Of a stretch of 64,000 nt of DNA, positions 1 through 8,377 are shown in pieces. The notes below the pieces were generated by a model. It was not told where the DNA came from. It was given only the letters and a program-made list of their open reading frames with translations, and did not search any database. The number at the start of each line of letters is the position of its first letter. The stretch's first letter is position 1. Location of the stretch: NCBI GenBank assembly GCA_016871575.1, contig VHCW01000008.1:1-64000 (forward strand), read 5' to 3'. The position numbers were made by a program, and so were the translations under genes. The stretch is from Verrucomicrobiota bacterium (GTDB lineage Bacteria > Verrucomicrobiota > Verrucomicrobiia > Palsa-1439).

Positions 1-14
1 GTCCGGGAATGCCC

Positions 15-88
15 CCGGAGGGCGCTGCTCCGTCAGCGCTGCCGGGCTGTTCGCCTGAAATGGGCGACGACAGAGCGCCGCCCTCCGG
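15..88. repeat. Palindromic repeat family A, copy 1
   Basis: A 74-bp imperfect palindrome. Left arm CCGGAGGGCGCTGCTC (15-30) is matched by the reverse complement of 73-88 (one strand reads GAGCGCCGCCCTCCGG). Inside each half a smaller hairpin can form: GCGCTG-CTCCGT-CAGCGC on the left and a GGGCGACG/CGCCGCCC stem with loop ACAGAG on the right. A second copy lies at 61219-61291 and a structural relative at 57135-57198. It lies about 55 bp beyond the stop of the minus-strand sulfatase gene, so it could act as a 3'-end structure. Confidence 0.75.
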
Positions 89-143
89 ATGTAGTACAGC
101 GCGGGGAATTTCCCGACACGCTCTCAAGTAAGCTCGGATTCGC

Positions 144-1589
144 CTACCGTTTTTTCTTGCCGCGTTTGGTGTCTTTGCCTTGTGCGCGTTCGATGTAGCT
201 TTTGAATTCCCAGCGTTCTTTCCACTGGGCCAGATACGGCTGGTAGGCGGGGAGGTCATACCAGAACTGCGGTTCGGGATCAGCCGGTGTGACCTTTCGT
301 TCTGGATAATCCTTGCCGGCAAAGCTCGCTGCGACGCTGCCATTCCATGCGAGCAATCCCTTTTTCATCCGCTCGAACCGCTCCGGCTGTTTGGCGGCAA
401 GATCGGCGCTCTCTTTCGGGTCGGCTTCGAGGTCGAATAACTGGAATTGACCTTTCTCCAGATTTTCCGTGAGCAGTTTGTAACGGTTGTCCACCCACGC
501 CAGCTTGGAACCGTAGCGGAAACCGATCGGTTGCTTTCGTTTGACGAGTTCCTTTGCAAACAACGGCTTCAAGCTGATGCCGTCGAGCGGTTGCACGAAT
601 ACGTCTTTTGACAGGCCAAGCACATCGGCCACGGTCGGGAAAAGGTCCATCGTGCAGGCGGGATAACTCGTCACGCGCGGCTGGATCGCCGCCGGCCATT
701 CGATGATGCCGGGCACGCGGATGCCGCCTTCGAACACCGAGCCTTTGAATCCGCGCAGGCCGCCGACCGTTTCGGGCGTGATAGCGGGCAAGCCGCCATT
801 GTCGCTGCAAAAGACCAAGAGCGTGTTGTCGGCAATACTGAGATCGCGCAGTTTCTTGCGGAGCGTGCCGATGCTGCGGTCCATTGCCGCGAGTTCGCCG
901 TAGTGGTTCGCTGACGTTTCATTGAGCTGGTTGAACGGCGCTTTGTCGGGATCAAGCGCCTTGAACGGACTGTGCGGCGTGCCGTACCAAATGACGGCGA
1001 ATATCGGTTTACCGGTAGCCCGGTGTTTTTCTAAGAACTTGACCGCTTCCGCCACGGCAACCTCGGAGGAATCGCCGTGGAACTGCTCGAATTTCCCGGC
1101 GCGGCTCATCAAAGGATCCACATCGTAGAAGTTGGACACCGACACCCATTCTTCGAAGCCGAACGCGCCGGGGCTGCGCGGGTCGTCGGCGAAGATGGGC
1201 GCGCCCGGACCGCGGTGGCCGTTGAGATGCCACTTGCCAAAATGGCCGGTGACGTAGCCGGCTTTCTTCAACGCGGTCGCGATGGTTTTCTCCTGCAACC
1301 GCAATGCGTAGCCGTGGCTGAGCACACTGCTGCGGTCGTGGGTGCGTCCGGTGAGCACGCTGGCGCGCGTCGGCGAACAGACCGGACCGCCGGCGTAGAA
1401 CCGTTCGAACCGGAGACCGTTGGCCGCCATCGCATCGAGGTTCGGCGTCTTCAGCACCGGATGACCGCGGTAACCGGTTTGTCCCCAACCCATGTCATCG
1501 GCCATGACGAAGATGATGTGCGGTTTCGACGCTGCAAAAGCGGAACTGCCGAGAAGAGAAAGAATCGCGAGTAGTGAGATTGTTTTCAT
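144..1589 (-). CDS. Secreted sulfatase, Cys-type
   Basis: Arylsulfatase-type enzyme of the alkaline phosphatase superfamily (481 residues), expected to hydrolyse a sulfate ester in the periplasm or outside the cell. A signal peptide ends near residue 20 (SSAFAA). Metal-binding D31-D32 lie in FVMADDMGWG. The formylglycine site is C71 in CSPTR followed by ASVLTGR. FGKWH and SDNGG carry further active-site residues. The cysteine must be oxidised by a formylglycine-generating enzyme or anSME, and neither is in this window. The closest relative here is the sulfatase at 3764-5248, from which it is separated by an insertion sequence; the two may once have been adjacent. The C-terminus is lysine/arginine-rich (TKRGKKKR). 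The substrate cannot be read from the sequence. Confidence 0.93.
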   Translation of the reverse strand: MKTISLLAILSLLGSSAFAASKPHIIFVMADDMGWGQTGYRGHPVLKTPNLDAMAANGLRFERFYAGGPVCSPTRASVLTGRTHDRSSVLSHGYALRLQEKTIATALKKAGYVTGHFGKWHLNGHRGPGAPIFADDPRSPGAFGFEEWVSVSNFYDVDPLMSRAGKFEQFHGDSSEVAVAEAVKFLEKHRATGKPIFAVIWYGTPHSPFKALDPDKAPFNQLNETSANHYGELAAMDRSIGTLRKKLRDLSIADNTLLVFCSDNGGLPAITPETVGGLRGFKGSVFEGGIRVPGIIEWPAAIQPRVTSYPACTMDLFPTVADVLGLSKDVFVQPLDGISLKPLFAKELVKRKQPIGFRYGSKLAWVDNRYKLLTENLEKGQFQLFDLEADPKESADLAAKQPERFERMKKGLLAWNGSVAASFAGKDYPERKVTPADPEPQFWYDLPAYQPYLAQWKERWEFKSYIERAQGKDTKRGKKKR

Positions 1590-1655
1590 AACGCTTCCAT
1601 GCCGACCGTGCCCGAAATCAATTCGTCCGTCAAGGCTATCGCCGCGCCAAAGTAG

Positions 1656-1699
1656 TCATCACGCTCCGCGTGATGAGGGTGGGGGACGTCTCACCCCAC
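1656..1699. repeat. Double-hairpin intergenic element next to the IS
   Basis: Two adjacent stem-loops. The first is perfect: TCATCACGC, loop TCC, GCGTGATGA (9-bp stem, 1656-1676). The second pairs GTGGGG (1679-1684) with CCCCAC (1694-1699). The triloop and stacked layout resemble repeat family B elsewhere in the window, but the sequence differs and no second copy is seen here. It lies between the promoter side of the sulfatase gene (start at 1589) and the insertion sequence. Confidence 0.5.
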
Positions 1700-1770
1700 G
1701 GCTCTAGGCGGTGGGGGTGGAAGTGGTTGGGAGAGAAGAGGAGAACTTTTTACTAGACAAATTCCCCCTC

Positions 1771-3590
1771 TTTTGCTCTGATGCGCTGGGATGAAACATC
1801 CTCACTCCTCCAAATCAGGTCGTGCGCCTCACCGGCACGCGTCAGAACTCCAAGTCCACCTCCTCTCCCCCAAAGAGAAAAACCGCTTCCAACAGTTGCT
1901 CGCCCAACAGCATTATCTCGGCGATGCCAAACCCACTGGCGATTTCCTTTGTCAGGTCGTCACCCGCCACGGCAAATGGGTCGCGCTGTTGGTCTGGGGA
2001 CCGGCCGCGCTCAAGCTCGCCGACCGCGACCAATGGATCGGTTGGCACGCCACGCTCCAACTCGAACGCCTCAAGCTCATCGCGCAAAACCGCCGTTATC
2101 TCTTGTTGCACGAACGCGGCACGGAACCGAATCTGGCTTCCCAAGCGTTGGCCGCCGCCACCCGCGCCTTGCCAGAGCAATGGCAACAGAAGTTCGGTTA
2201 CCGGCCTCTGTTGGCGGAAAGTTTCACCGACCCGGAAGCGTATGCGGGCACTTGTTACAAAGCGTCAGGCTGGGTGCCGGTCGGTTTCAGCAAGGGGCAT
2301 CGCCGGCATCGCGCCGATTACTACGTGCCGGGCGAACGCCCAAAACGGCTCTGGTGCAAAGAACTCACTCCCGACGCGCGCGCCACGCTGCGCAACCCCT
2401 CGGAGTTGCCTCCCGACTGCGCGGCGGCGGTGGTGGCCGCGCCGCACGGGGTGTTGCCGCTGAAGATGGCGCAGCAACGCAGTTTGCTGGAAGTCTTCAC
2501 GCAGGCGCCGGAGCCGCGCGCGCGCAACACCCGGTTTCGAATTGGGCCGGTGTTGGCGTTGGTGGCGCTGGCGTTGTTGGCCGGCAAACGCCAGTTCAGT
2601 GAGATCGCGCGGTTTGCGACGCGGCTGACGCCCCGGCAACGCGCGGCGTTGCGGTTGCCGCGCAAGAAGGGCACGAAGGCGTTCTACGAAGTGCCCAGCT
2701 ACAGCGTGTTCTACGAGGTGTTGACGCGAATGGATCCGGAGGCGTTTGCGGAATTGCTCAGCGGGTGGCTGTCGCGGCAGCAGGGATTGTTGCCGGGGGT
2801 GTTGGCGTTGGACGGGAAAATGATCCGCGACATCATCGGCACGCTCAGCGTGGTGGACACCGAAGAGGGCGCGCCGGTGGCATTGGGGGTGATGGATCAA
2901 AAGGAAAAGACCGAGCGGTGCGAACTCAAAGTCGCGCAACAAGTGCTGGCGAAACTGCCGCCGTTGCTGGGCACAACCGTGACGGCGGACCCGTTGCACT
3001 GCCAGAAGGAAACGGCGCGGCTGATTGTCGAGCAGGGCGGCGATTACTTTCTGCAAATCAAGGGCAACCAGCCGACGTTGCTGGCGCAGGCGCGAAAGCA
3101 AACCGGCGGGGGCTCCCCCCTTTTGTCCAGACCAGCAGCGACCACGGGCGCGTGGAAGAACGGGGGGTGAAGTTGTGCGCGGTCGAACCGATGGCGACGG
3201 GATTTGCGCACAGCCGCACGATCGTGTGCATCGAGAGTCGGGTGACGTGGAAGAAGAGCGGCAAAGTGACGGAAGAAACGCGGTATTACTTGGCCAGTCA
3301 AGAGGAGCAGGCGCGAACGCCGGAGGGATGGATTGATTTGAGTCGGCAACACTGGGGCGGGGTGGAGATTCGGAATCACTGGCGGCGGGATGCGACGTTG
3401 GGGGAGGACGGGACGCGGACGAACCAACCGCGCGCATTGGCGAACCTGGCGTTGATACGGAGCGTGAACCTGCGGTTGCTGGCGTGGCGCGGCCTGGATG
3501 CGTGGCTCCCCGAACAAACCGAGCAACTCAACCTCCATCTGGCCAATGGTCTATCCCTCATCCAAGCCCCCTTATGACCTCAAAGCAAAA
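1771..3590 (+). mobile_element. ISAs1-family insertion sequence with DUF4338-fused transposase (frameshifted)
   Basis: Single-gene insertion sequence between two sulfatase genes. Only the transposase is certain. Candidate terminal inverted repeats are TTTTGCTCTGATG at 1771-1783 and the complement of 3578-3590 (TTTTGCTTTGAGG), 11 of 13 matching and starting directly after the transposase stop. I see no convincing target-site duplication: flanks ATTCCCCCTC and CGCCATGCGT do not match. The ends are therefore tentative. Because the coding frame is broken, this copy is probably inactive on its own. Confidence 0.55.
1791..3577 (+). pseudogene. DUF4338-ISAs1 transposase, single frameshift
   Basis: The frame opens at ATG 1791 and runs to a stop at 3168-3170; the remainder continues in the -1 frame to TGA 3575-3577, giving about 595 residues if joined. 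Residues about 30-200 form a DUF4338 (DruA-like) domain (LVWGPAALKLADRDQWIGWH, FGYRPLLAESF, YYVPGERPKRLW). From about 225 an ISAs1/H-repeat-associated region and DDE domain follow, with LALDGK and TADPLHCQKE giving the first two catalytic aspartates. The C-terminal part with IRNHWRRD and GEDGTR, where the catalytic glutamate is expected, lies after the shift. The break falls near CCCCCCTTTT at 3115-3124, just before DHGRVEER. A homopolymer indel or assembly error is most likely; programmed slippage is possible but the heptamer is not canonical. Confidence 0.85.
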
Positions 3591-3642
3591 CGCCATGCGT
3601 CTCACCCGGAGTTCCTTCGAATTTGAATGGACGGGTGCGTTT

Positions 3643-3752
3643 GTAGTAACGCACGCAGTCCCGCGCCGTTCCGGGATGGAGTGCGGTCCTTTTGGACAAC
3701 ATGACATCCTACAACGCCACTCCGCTTCGCTGCGTGGCTTACTACGAACTAC
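3643..3752. repeat. Dispersed repeat family C, copy 1
   Basis: A 110-bp element with inverted ends: GTAGTAACGCACGCAG (3643-3658) matches the complement of 3730-3745 (GTAGTAAGCCACGCAG) at 14 of 16 positions. Nearly the whole element recurs at 58504-58612 in the same orientation, including internal GGAGTGCGG and CAACGCCACT blocks. It ends 11 bp from the stop codon of the minus-strand sulfatase at 3764, so it would lie in that mRNA's 3' region. Confidence 0.85.
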
Positions 3753-3763
3753 CCTGAGCGAAG

Positions 3764-5248
3764 TCATTTCCGGTAATCCGCGCCGGTGAGACTGCGTAGA
3801 ACCGATTGCTGCCAGTCACGCAATTGTTTCTGGAGCTTGGCGGCCACATCGGGTTGTTGGTCGAGCAGATTGTTCTTCTCGGCAGGATCGGCCTGGAGAT
3901 CGAACAGTTCTCGTTTGGGATCGTGGATCACAAGTTTATGGCGACCGACGATGATGGTGCGCGCACCGAGATAATCTTCTTCGCGAATGACCGGGTGCCG
4001 GTAATTCTGGAAATCGCGCGTGGCCTTGCCCGCTGCGATTTTCACCAGTGGCGTGGTGCCGGTCTGTAGTTCCGGGGCAATCCACGGTTGCGCGTCAGAC
4101 TTGGAAACGCTGCGGGCATTGAACTGCCAGAACCACAGCGGGCTTGACCGGTCAGCGAGTTTGCCGTCCAGCACGGGTGTGAGATCCAAGCCGTCCATCG
4201 GTCGCGCCGGCAACGGTTGACCAGTGAGCGCGCACAATGTTGGCAACAAATCGCTCGTGCTGGCGCGGAACCCGGTGTGACGCGGTTTCGGGATTCGCGC
4301 CGGCCACTCGATCAATCCCGGAACCAGCGTGCCGCCTTCATAAACCGTCCCCTTCGTTCCGCGATGCGGAAAACCGAGCGCGGCGTCGGGAGAGGTCCCG
4401 TTGTCGCCGCAGTAGAACAGCAACGTGTCGTTGCGAAGACCCTGCGCGGCGAGATGTTTTCGCAATTGACCGATGGCGCGGTCCATCGCGGTGATTTCAG
4501 CGTAACGTTCGCGCAGGACTTCGCCCTGCGGGCGCGTGACCTGACCGCCGGTCTCGTTGCAAGTGACCTTGACGGGCTTCTTGTATTTTGCAGGCAGATC
4601 ATCGTAAAGCGCGAGATCGGCCTTCAGACCGCTGTATGGCTCGTGCGGCGAACCGAACCAGATCACGGCCAGAAACGGTTGCTGCTGCTTTCGCGCGCGG
4701 TCAATGAACCGAATGGCGTCGCGCACGAGAATCTCGGAGCTTTCGCCGGGGAAAACCTCCGGCGGACCGCCGTTGCGCGAGAGCGACGGATTCATCTCGA
4801 AAAAGTTGTCGTGTGACAAACACTCGTGGAAACCCATCGCGAGTGGGCTGACGGGCGATTCCTTTTTCACCGCGCCGACGTGCCATTTGCCGAAGTGACC
4901 GCAGCGGTAACCGGCCTTGGCGAGAATGTGGGCCATGGTGATTTCTTCGGGACGGAACGACCAACCGGGGTTGAACGTACCCATGCGATTCGGATGGCGA
5001 CCCGTGAGGAAACTGGCGCGCGTCGGCGAACAACTCGGATGCGCGGCATAGAAGCGGTCGAGCCGCAGACCCGTGGCGGCCATCTCGTCGAGCACGGGCG
5101 TTTTGACGTGCGGATGACCGTTGTAACCGGTCTCCTCCCATCCGTGGTCGTCACCCATCATCAGGATGAAGTTGGGTCGCTGTGCAGCGATGCCATTCGT
5201 TAGCAGATAGAATGATGCAACAACGACAAGAAAGTGTGTAGAACTCAT
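3764..5248 (-). CDS. Secreted sulfatase, Cys-type
   Basis: Sulfatase of 494 residues with an N-terminal signal peptide ending near residue 22 (TNGIAAQ). Metal ligands sit in MMGDDHGW. The formylglycine cysteine is C73 in SCSPTRASFLTGR. FGKWH, GSPHEPY and YCGDNGTSP supply other active-site positions. This is the last gene of a minus-strand operon: its ATG overlaps the stop of the upstream sulfatase (5245-5248, ATGA), implying translational coupling. Layout and motifs are closest to the sulfatase at 144-1589, less so to its operon partners. It probably removes sulfate from a sugar; the substrate is unknown. Confidence 0.93.
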   Translation of the reverse strand: MSSTHFLVVVASFYLLTNGIAAQRPNFILMMGDDHGWEETGYNGHPHVKTPVLDEMAATGLRLDRFYAAHPSCSPTRASFLTGRHPNRMGTFNPGWSFRPEEITMAHILAKAGYRCGHFGKWHVGAVKKESPVSPLAMGFHECLSHDNFFEMNPSLSRNGGPPEVFPGESSEILVRDAIRFIDRARKQQQPFLAVIWFGSPHEPYSGLKADLALYDDLPAKYKKPVKVTCNETGGQVTRPQGEVLRERYAEITAMDRAIGQLRKHLAAQGLRNDTLLFYCGDNGTSPDAALGFPHRGTKGTVYEGGTLVPGLIEWPARIPKPRHTGFRASTSDLLPTLCALTGQPLPARPMDGLDLTPVLDGKLADRSSPLWFWQFNARSVSKSDAQPWIAPELQTGTTPLVKIAAGKATRDFQNYRHPVIREEDYLGARTIIVGRHKLVIHDPKRELFDLQADPAEKNNLLDQQPDVAAKLQKQLRDWQQSVLRSLTGADYRK

Positions 5249-6786
5249 TTCTTCTTTCCAGTTTTGCCTTTGCCGGGTTTTTGGGGTGGAGCAGGCGGCG
5301 GCAGGTTGTCATTGGGCTGGTTCCACAACCGCCACGGATCATCGAGCCGGCGCATTTCGGCCAACAACAACGCCTGCATTTCCTTGAGCTTGCCGGCATG
5401 ACGCGGGTCGCCGGCGAGGTTGATTTGGTGTTTCGCCGGTTTCACGCCGGTCAGCGCGACGACTTTCGGGTCGTGATGCTCGGCAACGAACTCATCGGGG
5501 TTTTCCTTGAGATTGAAAAGTTGGGTCTCGCGGACTTCGCCGTTGTGGACGTCGTACTGGATGAGTTTCCAGTTGCCCTGTTTCACGCAACGCATCCCCG
5601 GCTTGGTGCCGCCGTTATAGACGCCATAGAGCGTGTCGCGGACAACATTCTTGTTGCCTTCGAGCACGGGTTTGAAACTGATGCCTTCGTTCGTGGCCGG
5701 CGCGGGAATACCGGCGACGTCGCAAAACGTGGCGAGCAGATCGAGCAGGTAGATGTTGCCCTCGACGCGTTTGCCGGGCTTGACTCCGGGACCCTTGACG
5801 ATGAACGGCACGCGCCACGTGTGCTGGTAGAGATTCTGTTTGCCCTGCAAGCCGTGCCGGCCAATCGCCATGCCGTGGTCGGCCGTGTAGAAAATCCAGG
5901 TGTTGTCCAACTCGCCCATCGCCTTGAGACGGTCGAGGACGCGCCCCATCTGGATGTCAATGTTCTCGCTGCACGCGAACTCGCGGCCGAGTTCGTTGCG
6001 GATGGTGGCCTCGTCGCGATTCTTCCAGACGCCGCTGACGGCGACCTCGTCGCGCACGTCGTCGTGTCCGTGCCGGAACGGATGAGCCATCAGGTAATTG
6101 GGCGGCAACTTTGGCTGGAGCGGATGGCGGGGAGGTATCGTGGCCGGGGCGGCGTGGTTGATGGCCCCGTATTTGGCCAGCAGTTCGGGTTTGCCGTCGC
6201 GAATGTCGTGCGGATGCGAGAACCCGAAAAAGATGAAGAACGGACGGGCATCCTTGCTGGCTTCGCGTTCCTTGAGGTAATCGAGCACCTGCTCGGCATG
6301 CCACGCGCTGCCGGACTCGTCATCGCCGCCGCGCTTGGTGGCATCGCGGCGCACTTGGAAGAGTTTGTTCGCGGCCTCGTAGCTGTTGCCCATCTTGCAC
6401 GTCCGCATCGTGGCATAGCCCGCGCGGTTGAACACGGCGGGAATCGTCTGCTGCTCCAAATCCGGCGGGCATTTCCCCTGCGCCAACGCGCCCGGTGCCG
6501 TGGGCAGATGCCACACGGTGCGCCCGCTCATGATCATGTGGCGCGACGGCATACAGACCGCGCCGCTGAACGATCCCATGTGATACGCGCCGTCGAAAAC
6601 CATTCCGCCCGCCGCCAGCCGGTCAATGACCGGCGTCTTCAATGGCGACTTCGCGTCATAGACTTTCAAATCGAAGGGCGACTGGTCGTCCAAAAGGATG
6701 AAGAGAATGTTGGGACGTTTCTCGGCGGCAATGGAGTGGGCGCCGAGAGTGCAGAGCAATGCGAGGAGAGCAAGGAACAGTTTCAT
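5245..6786 (-). CDS. Secreted sulfatase, tandem paralogue 1
   Basis: Sulfatase of 513 residues. A signal peptide ends near residue 21 (HSIAAEK). FILLDDQSPFD carries the metal pair and C78 in VCMPSRHMIMSGR is the formylglycine site. The protein is clearly paralogous to the next gene upstream (6821-8377): both share DQSxxD near the N-terminus, SGRTxWHLP, FACxENIDxQMGRVLDRL-type and GNIYLLDxLAT segments and the C-terminal HDPKVVALTGVKPA block. It overlaps the downstream sulfatase by 4 bp and follows the upstream one after 34 bp. The lysine-rich C-terminus (GKGKTGKKK) is typical of neighbouring sulfatases here. The substrate is probably a sulfated glycan. Confidence 0.93.
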   Translation of the reverse strand: MKLFLALLALLCTLGAHSIAAEKRPNILFILLDDQSPFDLKVYDAKSPLKTPVIDRLAAGGMVFDGAYHMGSFSGAVCMPSRHMIMSGRTVWHLPTAPGALAQGKCPPDLEQQTIPAVFNRAGYATMRTCKMGNSYEAANKLFQVRRDATKRGGDDESGSAWHAEQVLDYLKEREASKDARPFFIFFGFSHPHDIRDGKPELLAKYGAINHAAPATIPPRHPLQPKLPPNYLMAHPFRHGHDDVRDEVAVSGVWKNRDEATIRNELGREFACSENIDIQMGRVLDRLKAMGELDNTWIFYTADHGMAIGRHGLQGKQNLYQHTWRVPFIVKGPGVKPGKRVEGNIYLLDLLATFCDVAGIPAPATNEGISFKPVLEGNKNVVRDTLYGVYNGGTKPGMRCVKQGNWKLIQYDVHNGEVRETQLFNLKENPDEFVAEHHDPKVVALTGVKPAKHQINLAGDPRHAGKLKEMQALLLAEMRRLDDPWRLWNQPNDNLPPPAPPQKPGKGKTGKKK

Positions 6787-6820
6787 GGTTGGGAATTATA
6801 ATTTGTTGCAGCGGGTCTGG

Positions 6821-8377
6821 TCACTTCTTTTTCTTGTGTTTGTCTTGCCCGTAAGGCGGTGTGTCAGGCGGTGGGGTGAGACCGTCATCCGGTTGGTTCC
6901 AGAGACGCCACGGGTCGTGGTGACGGCGCATTTCGGACAACAACAACGCCTGCATCTCCTTGAGCTTGCCGGCATACCGCGGATCGCCGGCGAGGTTGAC
7001 TTGATGTTGAGCTGGCTTGACGCCGGTCAGCGCGACAACTTTCGGGTCGTGGTGTTCGGCAAGCAATTCATCGGGATTGTCCTTGAGGTTGAAGAGCTGC
7101 GTCGCCCTCGCCGTGCCATTGTTGCCGTCGTATTCGATGAGTTTCCAATCGCCTTTTCGCACACAACGGATACCGGGTTTGGTGCCGCCGCAGTGAACGC
7201 CGTAGAGGACATCGCGAATCGCGTTTTTCCGGCCTTCGAGCACGGGCTTGAAACTGACGCCTTCGTTTGTTTCCGGGGCAGGGATGACGGCAAGGTCGCA
7301 GAGAGTGGCGAGCACGTCGAGCAGGTAGATGTTGCCGTGCGCGCGGCTGCCGGGCTTGATGCCGGGGCCTTTGACGAGGAACGGTACGCGCCAACTGTGT
7401 TCGTACAGGTTTTGTTTGCCCATCAAGCCGTGTCGTCCGATGGCGATGCCGTTGTCAGCGGTGTAGAAAATGTAGGTGTTGTCCAGTTCGCCCATCGCCT
7501 TGAGACGGTCAAGCACCCGGCCAATCTGGGTATCAATGTTCTCGACGCACGCAAACTCGCGGCCGAGTTCGTTGCGGACGGTGCGTTCGTCGCGGTTGGT
7601 CCAGACGCCGCTGACGTTCGTTTCGTCGCGCTGGTCGGGAAGCAGCGTGGTCGGGAACGGATGAGCGGGCAGGTAGTTCACTGGTAATGGCGGCTGTTTC
7701 GGATGCGACGGCGGCAGGGTATCGGGGTCGGTGTGATTTACGGCGCCGTATTTGGCGAGAAATTCAGGAGTACCATTGCGCGGATCGTGCGGATGCGATA
7801 ACCCGAAGTAAATCAGGAACGGATCGCGATCCCCGGCGGTAGCGCGTTCATTCAGGTAATCGAGCACCTGCTGGACATGCCACGCGGTGCCTTCCGGTTC
7901 CGTGCCGCTGCGCCCCTTGGAATCTCGTCGAACGGTGAACATCTGCTTTGCCGCCTCGTAACTGTTGCCGGGTTTGCCCGTGCGCATCGTTTTGTAACCG
8001 GCGCGATTGAACACAGCGGCGATGGTGTTCTGCTCAAGGCTCGGTGGACAACGCGTCTCTCCCTCGGGCGCGTTCGGCAAATGCCACAGCGTCCGTCCGC
8101 TCTTGATCATGTAACGTGACGGCGTGCAGACCCCGCTGACGAACGCGCCCATGATATAGGCGCCGTCGAAGATCATCCCCTCGCGCGCCAACCGGTCAAT
8201 GGTCGGTGCCTTGAGCGTGGACCGGGGATTGTAGAACTTGAAATCGTAATGCGACTGATCATCCACGATGATGAAAAGAAAATTCGGACGCTTGGCAGTT
8301 GCCGCGCCGGCAGCCAATGGCAAACCGACAAGGGCAATTGCGAGCAAGGCTTGCAGGAGGTAAGTGCGATGTTTCAT
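6821..8377 (-). CDS. Secreted sulfatase, tandem paralogue 2
   Basis: Sulfatase of 518 residues, paralogue of the 5245-6786 product, probably from tandem duplication. A signal peptide ends near residue 26 (GAATAK). The metal pair lies in FIIVDDQSHYD; C84 in VCTPSRYMIKSGR is the formylglycine site. The two paralogues align end to end but have diverged in the region before HPFP/HPFR and in several loops, which may change substrate specificity. Its ATG overlaps the stop of the upstream iduronate-sulfatase-like gene (8374-8377), so the genes are probably co-translated. Confidence 0.93.
   Translation of the reverse strand: MKHRTYLLQALLAIALVGLPLAAGAATAKRPNFLFIIVDDQSHYDFKFYNPRSTLKAPTIDRLAREGMIFDGAYIMGAFVSGVCTPSRYMIKSGRTLWHLPNAPEGETRCPPSLEQNTIAAVFNRAGYKTMRTGKPGNSYEAAKQMFTVRRDSKGRSGTEPEGTAWHVQQVLDYLNERATAGDRDPFLIYFGLSHPHDPRNGTPEFLAKYGAVNHTDPDTLPPSHPKQPPLPVNYLPAHPFPTTLLPDQRDETNVSGVWTNRDERTVRNELGREFACVENIDTQIGRVLDRLKAMGELDNTYIFYTADNGIAIGRHGLMGKQNLYEHSWRVPFLVKGPGIKPGSRAHGNIYLLDVLATLCDLAVIPAPETNEGVSFKPVLEGRKNAIRDVLYGVHCGGTKPGIRCVRKGDWKLIEYDGNNGTARATQLFNLKDNPDELLAEHHDPKVVALTGVKPAQHQVNLAGDPRYAGKLKEMQALLLSEMRRHHDPWRLWNQPDDGLTPPPDTPPYGQDKHKKKK

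Noticed and set aside
5281-6801. A 506-codon plus-strand open frame antisense to a sulfatase
   Set aside because: The minus-strand gene has full sulfatase motifs. The antisense translation has no domain.
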